A DNA stretch of 8,961 nucleotides from Verrucomicrobiota bacterium (GCA_003219355.1 QHOQ01000161.1:1748-10708), one strand, 5' to 3'. Counted from the stretch's first letter, positions 1 through 6,412 are shown. Notes: generated by a model from the sequence alone, not told the origin. Translations and numbers: made by a program.

Positions 1-500
1 GGCCCCAGCGCAATTCCGTAATAGCAAATTTTGCCGCTGGATTTTAATTTCTCGAGTGTTGTCCAGAGCGCGTCATCATACACCTGCTGCATCCGGATAT
101 TGTGCAGCTGGAGGAGATCGATCCGATCGGTTTTTAATCGCTTGAGCGCCGCATCGGTCGCGCGCGTGATCGCTTCGGATGAAAAATCTTGTGGAATTTC
201 GCGCTGGCCGCGCCCGCGCGCTTCACCGTGATGCACGAAATCGTAGCCGACTTTCGTCGCGATGATTATTTCATCCCGCTGTTTCGGGAACGCTTTCGCG
301 ATCAGCTCCTCGCTTAACCCGTTCCCGTAAGTATCGGCCGCGTCGAACAGCGTAACGCCAAGGTCGAATGCCTTGTGCATGAGGGCGATCGCTTCGCCTT
401 CCGTGAAATTTCCCCACCAGCCGGTCGAAATCGTCCACAGCCCGAAGCCGACCTCGCTGACGGCTAGGTCGGCGTTTTTGTACCTGCGATAGCGCATCAT
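1..500 (-). CDS. Aldo/keto reductase, N-terminal part (runs off the left edge)
   Basis: This is an NAD(P)H-dependent aldo/keto reductase. Family members reduce aldehydes and ketones in the cytoplasm on a TIM barrel. About 166 residues are visible, roughly half of the usual 300-330. The start is the first of two consecutive ATGs; an in-frame TAG lies six codons upstream and an AGGAG sits about 12 bases before the ATG. The family catalytic tetrad is present: Asp53 and Tyr58 in FDAADTYGNG, Lys83 in ATKVGYD, and His133 in LLQLHN. GFGLWTISTGWWG near the N-terminus matches the first barrel strand and loop. The gene is divergent from the CbiX gene, with about 96 bases between them. The substrate cannot be predicted, and the C-terminal cofactor-binding loop lies outside the window. 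Family assignment is secure. Confidence 0.93.
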   Translation of the reverse strand, partial: MMRYRRYKNADLAVSEVGFGLWTISTGWWGNFTEGEAIALMHKAFDLGVTLFDAADTYGNGLSEELIAKAFPKQRDEIIIATKVGYDFVHHGEARGRGQREIPQDFSSEAITRATDAALKRLKTDRIDLLQLHNIRMQQVYDDALWTTLEKLKSSGKICYYGIALG

Positions 501-517
501 CGAAAACGTAGACTCCT

Positions 518-545
518 AACGCTTAACCCTCAACATCCAAAGACC
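518..545. repeat. Degenerate heptamer array, left arm
   Basis: Four seven-base units in register start AACGCTT, AACCCTC, AACATCC and AAAGACC. The AAC start and pyrimidine-rich end recur every seven bases. The array lies just upstream of the aldo/keto reductase start and mirrors the TTGGACG array at 557-577. AACATCCAA (532-540) is an imperfect reverse complement of the TTGGACGT(A/T) units. The function is unknown. Confidence 0.5.
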
Positions 546-560
546 GATGGGGTCAATTGG
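537..560. promoter_or_regulatory. Imperfect palindrome in the divergent intergenic region
   Basis: CCAA (537-540) and GACC (542-545) pair with GGTC (551-554) and TTGG (557-560) around the loop GATGG. This gives two 4-bp stems separated by a small bulge. The element is central between the divergently transcribed aldo/keto reductase and CbiX genes, so an operator role is possible. The absence of a T-run argues against an intrinsic terminator. It may simply be the junction of the two heptamer arrays. Confidence 0.35.
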
Positions 561-577
561 ACGTAGGACGTTGGACG
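557..577. repeat. TTGGACG heptamer array, three units
   Basis: Three tandem seven-base units read TTGGACG (557-563), TAGGACG (564-570, one mismatch) and TTGGACG (571-577). The array ends 19 bases before the ATG chosen for the CbiX gene. Together with the degenerate array at 518-545 it forms a pair of inverted heptamer tracts in the divergent gap. No promoter hexamers of good quality were recognised here. Confidence 0.75.
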
Positions 578-596
578 TCTGAGATTGGAATTGAAG

Positions 597-1469
597 ATGA
601 TCTCAAAATCCAATAGCGCGCTGCTCATCGTCGGCCATGGCTCGACCGTGAATCCGGACTCGAGCGCGCCGACGCTGGCACACGCGGCCGAGATTCGGCG
701 TCGAAAACTTTTTGCCGAGGTTGGGTGCGCCTTTTGGAAAGAGGAATCGAGTTTGCGCGATGCGATTTTTTTGTTCGATCCTGCTTCTATTCGCGAAGTC
801 TACGTCGTGCCGAATTTCATTAGCGAAGGGTATTTCGCCCAGACGGTGATCCCGCGTGAACTTGAATTGAATGGCCGCCTGACAAAACGTTCAAGCGGCC
901 AAATCTGGAAGTACTGCGATCCGGTGGGAAATCATTCGCTCGTGACCAAATTGCTGCTCAAGCGTGCAGAGGAGGTCGCGCAAGATGCCGATCCGGCCGA
1001 GACCAGTTTGCTGATTGTCGCGCACGGCACGGATTTGAATGAAAACAGCGCGGTGGCGGCTAAACGCGAAGCAGACAAAATCCGGTCGCTCGGAAAATAT
1101 GCGGCCGTGCTAAATGCTTACATGGAAGAGTCACCGCTCGTTTCCGACTGGCAAAAATTGACGAGGACGACGAATGTCGTCGTCGTTCCATTTTTCATTT
1201 CGGATGGATTACACAGTTACGAAGACATTCCCGTGTTGCTGGGAATCACGAAGGAAGGATCGACCCGCCTTCGGTCGCCCGAGCGACCTACGACGCGGCA
1301 GGCAATGACTTCACGCGTGGCACGCGGCGAGGTGTTTCGACGCAATCCCTACAAAGTCGATGATCGCTCGCTATTCTATGCGTCGTCCATCGGCACCGAT
1401 CCAGGTTTCGCCGACATCATTATCGAACAGGCAGCAAAATTTGACTCCGAAAGCTCTCTTGCGGGTTGA
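597..1469 (+). CDS. CbiX/SirB-type sirohydrochlorin chelatase family protein, two CbiX half-domains
   Basis: This is a class II tetrapyrrole chelatase-family protein of 290 residues. Relatives insert Co or Fe into sirohydrochlorin for cobalamin or siroheme. It has two repeated CbiX halves. The first carries LLIVGHGS (His14) and VPNFISEGYF (72-80). The second carries LLIVAHGT (His143) and VPFFISDGLHSYEDIP (197-212, His206). In CbiX enzymes the metal-binding pair is the HG histidine plus the histidine of the PFF..G.H segment. Only the second half keeps both; the first has Tyr79 at the second position, so catalysis probably rests in the C-terminal half. ATG at 597 was preferred to the in-frame TTG at 585, which adds only four residues. 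The Fe-S protein two genes downstream matches the remainder of the Deinococcus DR2241 family, in which these domains are fused. Family membership is firm; metal and substrate are inferred. Confidence 0.88.
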   Translation: MISKSNSALLIVGHGSTVNPDSSAPTLAHAAEIRRRKLFAEVGCAFWKEESSLRDAIFLFDPASIREVYVVPNFISEGYFAQTVIPRELELNGRLTKRSSGQIWKYCDPVGNHSLVTKLLLKRAEEVAQDADPAETSLLIVAHGTDLNENSAVAAKREADKIRSLGKYAAVLNAYMEESPLVSDWQKLTRTTNVVVVPFFISDGLHSYEDIPVLLGITKEGSTRLRSPERPTTRQAMTSRVARGEVFRRNPYKVDDRSLFYASSIGTDPGFADIIIEQAAKFDSESSLAG

Positions 1470-1531
1470 TCGCGAAAAGTTGAAATCCCGCTCGCGCTTG
1501 TTTTCTTTTGCACGAGATTGCTCTCCCGCGA

Positions 1532-1990
1532 ATGAAAGAAACGACATGCAAGAAGCTGCAGGCGATCGGCGCCTTTGCGCTGGCCGGCGGCTGCACGCCG
1601 ACGCGAATGAGGGAACTCGTGGAAATGATTCGCGAGGCGCGCAATTATCGCTGGATCGGCATTTATAAAATCGTGAAGAACGAATTTGTCATCCTTGCGG
1701 AAACGGGTGACGAACCGCCGGCGTATCCGCGGTTTCCAATCACTCAAGGCTTATGCGGGGCAGCACTGGAATCCGGGAAACCGGTCATCGTCGGGGACGT
1801 GCATCACGATCCGCGATATCTGCCGACGTTTCACACGACGCGCTCCGAGATCATTGTCCCGATGATTAATGAGCACCATAAGATCCTTGGAATGCTTGAT
1901 GCCGAGAGCGAAAGGGCGAACGCCTTCGGTGACGAAGATCAGCAATTCCTCGAGCGCGCGTGCGGGCTCATCGCGCATTGCCTCCACTAG
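1532..1990 (+). CDS. Stand-alone GAF domain protein, fRMsr-like fold without the catalytic cysteines
   Basis: This single GAF domain of 152 residues has no output domain. Its layout follows free methionine-(R)-sulfoxide reductase: RWIGIYKI (40-47), ITQGLCGAALESGKPVIVGDV (70-90), RSEIIVP (104-110), and ILGMLDAES followed by FGDEDQQFLE (118-141). Of the three redox cysteines in the E. coli enzyme, only the one in GLCG (Cys75) is kept. By spacing, the other two positions are Tyr65 and Thr99, so classical fRMsr activity is unlikely. A ligand- or redox-sensing role is an inference. ATG at 1532 was chosen; an in-frame TTG at 1508 would add eight residues, and neither has a clear ribosome site. The gene lies 62 bases after the CbiX gene and 16 before the Fe-S protein gene, consistent with one operon. 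Confidence 0.85.
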   Translation: MKETTCKKLQAIGAFALAGGCTPTRMRELVEMIREARNYRWIGIYKIVKNEFVILAETGDEPPAYPRFPITQGLCGAALESGKPVIVGDVHHDPRYLPTFHTTRSEIIVPMINEHHKILGMLDAESERANAFGDEDQQFLERACGLIAHCLH

Positions 1991-2006
1991 AAGTCGACGC
2001 GGCGCG

Positions 2007-2651
2007 ATGCTCAATGCGATTGAGCGTACCTTGGAAGTTGCGTTGACTGGCTGCCGGCGAATCGGCCAGATCGCGATCCGAAAATTGGATATTGGCGGTT
2101 TCGCGCTTTCACATTGCGATGATGAGGGCTGCGACGACTTGAAGGTTTTTTGCAGTGCCCCCGAAGACGCAATCGAGCTCAGCAAGTTCGACGATGCCGG
2201 CAATTATCGTCCGCTAAAAACCGCACCAAATCTGCGGCACGACTGGCGCCTGGAACTTGCAACACTCGAAGAACTTAGCTGCGCCATCGATCATTTTTAT
2301 CCAGGCAGGCTCGCCGTTTTTGTTGCGTGGAAAACTAGCCAACTGCGCACTACACCGCTGCGGGAAACTTTGGATCGACAATCCGGGATGTACCGGGTTG
2401 CGGCGAAAATTTCGGATGAACAGATCGACAATGTCGTCGGGAATTTTTGCCGATCCGACGGTGGCTGTTTACGCACGATTCTCTGGAAACGGAACAAGCG
2501 CGGTACGGTCGCGTCGACAAAATTGCCGCGCGAAAAATTCGATCCATTGCACGACCAGACTGGACATAAGGAGCGCTGCATTCCGCTGCTTTGCCAGGAA
2601 CCGTGCAACCTGCTTGTTAACGAATGCCGCAGGGCAGTCAAAGGCGAATGA
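2007..2651 (+). CDS. DR2241-type protein: stabilising domain plus four-cysteine Fe-S cluster domain
   Basis: This 214-residue protein matches, from memory of the family, the part of Deinococcus DR2241 that follows its CbiX region. The N-terminal half (about 1-100) ends in FDDAGNYRPLKTAPNL and HFYPGRL, the conserved stretch of the stabilising domain. The C-terminal half has LDRQSGMYR (122-130), NFCRSDGGCLRTILW (146-160) and IPLLCQEPCNLLV (192-204). Cys148, Cys154, Cys196 and Cys200 are the expected [4Fe-4S] ligands; Cys191 is extra. ATG at 2007 was chosen because upstream of it the frame overlaps the GAF gene and gives a Ser/Arg-rich sequence of no family character. The stop codon overlaps the start of the amidohydrolase gene (ATGA), so the two are probably translationally coupled. 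An electron-transfer or chelatase-partner role is inferred from the natural fusion to CbiX. Confidence 0.83.
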   Translation: MLNAIERTLEVALTGCRRIGQIAIRKLDIGGFALSHCDDEGCDDLKVFCSAPEDAIELSKFDDAGNYRPLKTAPNLRHDWRLELATLEELSCAIDHFYPGRLAVFVAWKTSQLRTTPLRETLDRQSGMYRVAAKISDEQIDNVVGNFCRSDGGCLRTILWKRNKRGTVASTKLPREKFDPLHDQTGHKERCIPLLCQEPCNLLVNECRRAVKGE

Positions 2652-3874
2652 TCGTCCGCGCGCGCGTCGTCGTTACGATGGACGGTCCGCCGATTAAGAA
2701 CGGCGCGGTCGTGATTTCCGGAAATCGAATTGTCGATATCGGAACGTTTCCGGAAATTTCCGGTCGTCACTCGGGACAAGAACTTGTCGACCTTGGCGAG
2801 CAAGCTCTGCTGCCGGGGCTAATCAACGCGCATTGCCATCTCGATTACACTTGTTTGCGCGGTAAAATCTCGCCGCAAAAATCGTTTACGGACTGGATTC
2901 GCGCGATTAACACGGAAAAGGCAAAACTCTCCGAGCAAGACTATCTGGCATCGATCGCGGAAGGTTTTGCCGAGGCGAAAAGATTTGGGACGACGACGGT
3001 TGCAAATCTCACCGCCTTTCCAGAATTGATCCCTGGCGTTAATCCTCCGATTCGGACTTGGTGGTTTGCGGAGCTAATCGACGTGCGCAATCCAAGTCGC
3101 ACCGGCGAAGTTGTCGATCTTGCAATTTATGCGATGAAACGCGCGAGAGATTCGGGTGGTGGGATCGGGTTCGCGCCGCACGCGCTGTTTACTGCTTCCG
3201 CGAATTTGTACCGACGCTGCAAAGAAGTCGCGCAGCACGAGAACATTTTGGTGACTACGCACCTGGCAGAGGCGCGCGAGGAGATGTCGATGTTTCACGA
3301 TGCGTCGGGGCCGCTTTATGAATTCTTGAAAAGCGTCGGGCGTGATATGAGCGATTGCGGACATGAGACGCCATTCGCTTGGTTCACCAGGATTATCGGC
3401 GCACCTGCCGGGCGCGCGCTACCAGCGGAATGGATCGTCGCGCATCTGAACGAATTAGCGGAAAGCGACTTCGAGCTACTCGAAGGACCCACGAGAAAAT
3501 TCCACGTCGTGCACTCACCGCGCAGTCATGGCTATTTCACGCACAGCCGTTTTCATTTCGAAAGATTGCGCTCTTTCGGTTTCAACATTTGCCTGGGCAC
3601 CGATAGCCTGGCGAGCAACGAGGACCTGAGTTTATTTGCAGAGTTGCGCGCTTTTCGGCGGAGCGAACCCGCGCTTTCGTCGAAAGAGATCTTGGAAATG
3701 GTGACTGTGAATGCGGCACGCGCGCTCGGGAAGCCACAAGCCCTCGGCCGGATTCGCGCCAACTATTTCGCGGATTTAATTGCGATCCCGTGCAACGGAG
3801 CAGCGGATGCCTTTGAAGAAATCCTCGCGTTCGATCGACCCGTGGATTGGGTGATGGTAGCCGGGAAAACGTAG
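2648..3874 (+). CDS. Metal-dependent amidohydrolase (Atz/Trz or aminodeoxyfutalosine-deaminase type)
   Basis: This 408-residue TIM-barrel amidohydrolase is predicted to deaminate or hydrolyse a C-N bond, probably on a nucleobase-like ring, in the cytoplasm. The N-terminal beta-sandwich segment is IVRARVVVTMDG. Metal-site motifs follow: LINAHCHLD (His62, His64), FAPHALFT (His178), THLAEAREE (His205, Glu208), VAHLNEL (His266), HSPRSHGYF (His289) and LGTDSLASN (Asp319). The HxPRSH and GTDSLASN pair resembles that of 6-amino-6-deoxyfutalosine deaminases of the alternative menaquinone pathway, and also SsnA/Atz enzymes. No other futalosine gene is in view, so the substrate is open. ATG at 2648 gives a 4-base overlap with the preceding stop and is the natural start; an in-frame start at 2624 would add eight residues inside the previous gene. 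Confidence 0.87.
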   Translation: MIVRARVVVTMDGPPIKNGAVVISGNRIVDIGTFPEISGRHSGQELVDLGEQALLPGLINAHCHLDYTCLRGKISPQKSFTDWIRAINTEKAKLSEQDYLASIAEGFAEAKRFGTTTVANLTAFPELIPGVNPPIRTWWFAELIDVRNPSRTGEVVDLAIYAMKRARDSGGGIGFAPHALFTASANLYRRCKEVAQHENILVTTHLAEAREEMSMFHDASGPLYEFLKSVGRDMSDCGHETPFAWFTRIIGAPAGRALPAEWIVAHLNELAESDFELLEGPTRKFHVVHSPRSHGYFTHSRFHFERLRSFGFNICLGTDSLASNEDLSLFAELRAFRRSEPALSSKEILEMVTVNAARALGKPQALGRIRANYFADLIAIPCNGAADAFEEILAFDRPVDWVMVAGKT

Positions 3875-3911
3875 CGTGGGTCTGAAGCTTGCAACCGATT
3901 TAGAAAACACA

Positions 3912-3934
3912 AGCAGGATGCTCGTGCTCCTGCT
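3912..3934. promoter_or_regulatory. Perfect 7-bp stem hairpin before the creatininase-family gene
   Basis: AGCAGGA (3912-3918) and TCCTGCT (3928-3934) are perfect reverse complements separated by a 9-base loop. The hairpin occupies the middle of the 71-base gap between two co-directional genes and ends 11 bases before the next ATG, where a Shine-Dalgarno site would be expected. No T-run follows. It may be an mRNA processing or translational-control element, or a copy of a dispersed palindromic repeat. An alternative CAC...GTG pairing overlaps it. Confidence 0.5.
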
Positions 3935-3945
3935 AATCTGTTTCG

Positions 3946-4716
3946 ATGAATACCGGCCAGCAGAATGCCCCCAGCACGCGCGAAATGGAGCGCATCAGCT
4001 GGACCGAGTTTCGCGAATGGGTTCCTGCGAGAATCAACACGATTTTGCTTCCGCTGGGGACGCTTGAGCCACATGGCGTCGCACCGAATGGGACGGATAT
4101 TCTCGCGCCTGTGGCGATGGCACGCGAGATCGCACCGCGAGTTAACGCGCTGGTTGCGCCGGTGATTCCTTACGGATTCACTGGAAATCTGGACGCGTAT
4201 CCGGGCAGCTTCACCGTTCCTGAAGATGTTTATCGGGCTTATGTGCGTGCAGTCGTCGTCGGTCTCGCAAAGAACAAATTCAAAAACATCATTTTGCTAA
4301 ATGGCCACGGCGGTGGCCAGACTGCGATCCTGAGCGCGCTTGTGCAGTCAATCGGACGCGAGACAGAAACAAGAATTCTGGCCGTGAACTGGTGGTCGTA
4401 TTGCAGTGATGTGACGATGGAAGTGTTCGGCGAAGACGGCGGTCACGGAGCGGAAAATGAGACGGCCTACATCATGGCGATCGATCCTGCTCTCGTTCAG
4501 AAAGAACATTACAAGTCCGAAATGGCGACTCCAATTCCGCCGCCCAATACCTGGAGCGCGTATCCTTTCCCGTCGACCATTATGCTTTACAAGGAAGGTC
4601 AGGGTTATCCGAACTTTGATTCGGTGAAAGCGAAAACCTATTTCGCAAGAGTGAACGACAAGATCGCCCGCTTGATTCAGGAAACGATCGCAAAATGGGA
4701 AATGGCAGGAGTGTGA
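3946..4716 (+). CDS. Creatininase-family amidohydrolase
   Basis: This 256-residue protein is of normal length for the creatininase family, metal-dependent amidases that open cyclic amides or remove formyl groups. Examples are creatininase, the MftE peptidase and ArfB-type deformylases. Motifs in order are LLPLGTLEPHG (34-44, Glu41 and His43) with GTD (Asp51), IPYGFTGNLDAYPGSF (74-89), ILLNGHGGGQ (116-125, His121), and GGHGAENETAYIMAIDP (165-181), the counterpart of the HAGE-ETS segment. All expected metal-site regions are kept, so the enzyme is probably active. ATG at 3946 was chosen; ATG at 3985 would drop 13 residues, and neither shows a clear ribosome site. It lies 71 bases after the amidohydrolase gene on the same strand and is probably co-transcribed. 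The substrate is unknown. Confidence 0.87.
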   Translation: MNTGQQNAPSTREMERISWTEFREWVPARINTILLPLGTLEPHGVAPNGTDILAPVAMAREIAPRVNALVAPVIPYGFTGNLDAYPGSFTVPEDVYRAYVRAVVVGLAKNKFKNIILLNGHGGGQTAILSALVQSIGRETETRILAVNWWSYCSDVTMEVFGEDGGHGAENETAYIMAIDPALVQKEHYKSEMATPIPPPNTWSAYPFPSTIMLYKEGQGYPNFDSVKAKTYFARVNDKIARLIQETIAKWEMAGV

Positions 4717-4722
4717 GCACGA

Positions 4723-4740
4723 TATCCAGATAACTGGATA
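4723..4740. terminator. Hairpin after the creatininase-family gene
   Basis: TATCCAG (4723-4729) and CTGGATA (4734-4740) form a perfect 7-bp stem with a 4-base loop, starting six bases after the stop codon. It is well placed to mark the end of the plus-strand cluster, but no T-run follows. It could instead be an mRNA 3'-end stabiliser or part of a repeat. Confidence 0.4.
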
Positions 4741-4744
4741 CGTC

Positions 4745-4761
4745 CCGAGTTCTGCACTCGG
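4745..4761. terminator. Second hairpin in tandem
   Basis: CCGAGT (4745-4750) and ACTCGG (4756-4761) pair perfectly around the loop TCTGC, four bases after the preceding hairpin. Two tight hairpins in tandem downstream of a stop suggest transcript-end function, although no T-run is present. Confidence 0.4.
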
Positions 4762-4790
4762 AGCGGGCGCTGGTTGGTGGATATATGTCG

Positions 4791-4856
4791 CTGTAGAGGC
4801 AGCCGTGTCCTCTGCAACTGCAAATTCCCGCGGGGGCCATAGGCCTGCCACTACAG
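4791..4856. repeat. Inverted repeat with 12-base arms upstream of rpoN
   Basis: CTGTAGAGGCAG (4791-4802) and CTGCCACTACAG (4845-4856) are reverse complements at 11 of 12 positions. The 42-base interior holds the palindrome CCCGCGGG (4827-4834), the repeat TGCA-AC-TGCA (4813-4822) and GGCC-ATA-GGCC (4835-4845, touching the right arm). AGAGG (4795-4799) can alternatively pair with CCTCT (4809-4813). The nested structure looks like a dispersed palindromic element rather than a simple operator. It ends 55 bases before the rpoN start. Confidence 0.55.
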
Positions 4857-4911
4857 ATTACTGCCGCGCGAATTGCTTTGCCTGTTGCTGGCTAAGCCGT
4901 AAACTCGGCGT

Positions 4912-6333
4912 ATGGCCGGACAAGGAATGCATCAGTCGCAAAATTTTGCCCTGCAACAAGTTCTCGCGCCACAGCTCCAGCAAAGCCTTCTGATCCTCCA
5001 AACGCCCCTGCTCGAACTGCGTAATCTGGTTCAGCAGGAAATGGAGACAAACCCGGTGCTGGAGGAGCTGTCGACTGACCTAAGTCCGGAGGAGCGCAAT
5101 GGCGCCGAATCTTCCGCGGACGACAATTTCAAAGAGGAATTCGAGAAGTTGGCGACGTTAGATGAGGAATGGCGCGATTACATGGCGCAGTCGGGCAGCT
5201 ACAGCGGCCGTTCGCAGGAGGCAAAAGATAAACGACAGTTCTTTTTTGATTCCATCGCCACCCAGGAAACGCTGCAGCAGAACCTGATTGGGCAACTGAA
5301 TCAGACGGCCCTCAATGCCGCTGACCGCAAGGCCGCGGAACTGATCATTGGCAGCATCGACGACAACGGCTTTCTCCAAGCCACGCCGGAAGAGATGACG
5401 CTCAATACCGGCATCCCGAAGGAAGATTTCGAGAGAATGCTGGGGCTGATTCAGACTTTTTATCCGCCGGGCCTGGGCGCGCGAGATTTGCGGGAGTGTC
5501 TGCTCATCCAACTGGAACGCGAGGGGAAACAAAACAGTCTTGAATACAAGATCATCTCCGAGCACATGGAGGATTTGGGTAAACGGCGCTTCCCTGAAAT
5601 CGCGCGCCGCATGGGCATGAGTGTGGAAAAGGTGCAGGAGTGCGCCAACAATATAGCGCGGCTCAATCCGCGCCCAGGCCAGATCTTTGCCACCGCTCCG
5701 CCAAACTACGTTCTTCCAGACGTGACAGTCGAAAAAACCGACGGCGACTATCAAGTCATTCTAAACGGCGAGCAAATTCCGCATTTGCTGCGTATCAGCA
5801 ACACTTACAAAGACATCATGGCGCAGGACGGCAACGGGAGCGAAGTCAAAGATTACATCCGCGATAAAATTCGCAGCGGGAAATTCCTGATCAGATCGAT
5901 CCACCAGCGCCAGCAGACGATTTCTAGTATTGCGCAGCAGATTGTTTCGCGGCAGCGCGATTTTTTTGAGCACGGCACGTCGCACTTAAAACCGATGACC
6001 ATGAAGGAGATCGCCGATGCGGTGGGTGTGCATGAAACGACGGTGAGTCGGGCCGTTTCCGGCAAATACATGGCCACGCCACAGGGCGTCTTCGAAATGA
6101 AATATTTCTTCACGTCCGGCTATCAAACGGCCAGCGGCGAATCGATGAGCAATACCAGCGTGAAAGAGGTGATCCTGGATCTCGTCAAGAACGAGGATGG
6201 CAACGCGCCGCTAAGCGACCAGGAGATTGTCCTAATCCTGAGCGAACGCGGTATTCCGATCGCGCGCCGCACAGTCGCCAAGTACCGGACCGAGTTGAAC
6301 ATTCTGCCAAGCAATATGCGGAGGAAATACTAG
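4912..6333 (+). CDS. rpoN: RNA polymerase sigma-54 factor
   Basis: This 473-residue sigma-54 recognises -24/-12 promoters and needs an AAA+ activator for open-complex formation. Region I is the Gln/Leu-rich N-terminus (about 8-50, with LAPQLQQSLLILQ and LVQQEMETNPVLEE). Region II is acidic (about 51-105). The core-binding domain covers about 106-300, including IGSIDDNGFL and FYPPGLGARDLRECL. The helix-turn-helix region follows (MTMKEIADAVGVHETTVSRAV, 362-382, with ATPQGVFEMKYFF). The RpoN box ARRTVAKYR lies at 451-459. All regions are present and the length is normal. ATG at 4912 was used; ATG at 4927 (MHQSQNF) is possible. A weak TTGCCT (4878) and TAAACT (4900) pair sits so close to 4912 that a very short leader is conceivable. 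No bacterial enhancer-binding protein gene is in the window. Confidence 0.97.
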   Translation: MAGQGMHQSQNFALQQVLAPQLQQSLLILQTPLLELRNLVQQEMETNPVLEELSTDLSPEERNGAESSADDNFKEEFEKLATLDEEWRDYMAQSGSYSGRSQEAKDKRQFFFDSIATQETLQQNLIGQLNQTALNAADRKAAELIIGSIDDNGFLQATPEEMTLNTGIPKEDFERMLGLIQTFYPPGLGARDLRECLLIQLEREGKQNSLEYKIISEHMEDLGKRRFPEIARRMGMSVEKVQECANNIARLNPRPGQIFATAPPNYVLPDVTVEKTDGDYQVILNGEQIPHLLRISNTYKDIMAQDGNGSEVKDYIRDKIRSGKFLIRSIHQRQQTISSIAQQIVSRQRDFFEHGTSHLKPMTMKEIADAVGVHETTVSRAVSGKYMATPQGVFEMKYFFTSGYQTASGESMSNTSVKEVILDLVKNEDGNAPLSDQEIVLILSERGIPIARRTVAKYRTELNILPSNMRRKY

Positions 6334-6381
6334 CCGATCATGGAACCAGAGGCCGGATTTCGGAAAGAAGCTGTGTTTCAT

Positions 6382-6397
6382 CCGCCTTCATCGGCGG
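6382..6397. terminator. Short GC hairpin between rpoN and the DUF721 gene
   Basis: CCGCC (6382-6386) and GGCGG (6393-6397) pair around TTCATC in the 79-base gap between two co-directional genes. The stem has 5 bp and is followed by an A-rich rather than T-rich stretch. A terminator or attenuator role is weakly supported. Confidence 0.25.
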
Positions 6398-6412
6398 CTA
6401 AATAAAGCTGCC

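Noticed and set aside
1869..2006. N-terminal extension of the DR2241-type gene into the GAF gene.
   Set aside because: The added stretch is a Ser/Arg-rich out-of-frame reading of the GAF C-terminus; family similarity begins after ATG 2007.
2297..2803. Long open frame on the minus strand across the Fe-S protein and amidohydrolase start.
   Set aside because: It lies opposite two genes with clear family motifs, and its translation is rich in Arg, Ser and His with no recognisable domain.
5158..5754. 198-codon open frame on the minus strand inside rpoN.
   Set aside because: It is antisense to a fully conserved sigma-54 coding region and shows no motif of its own.
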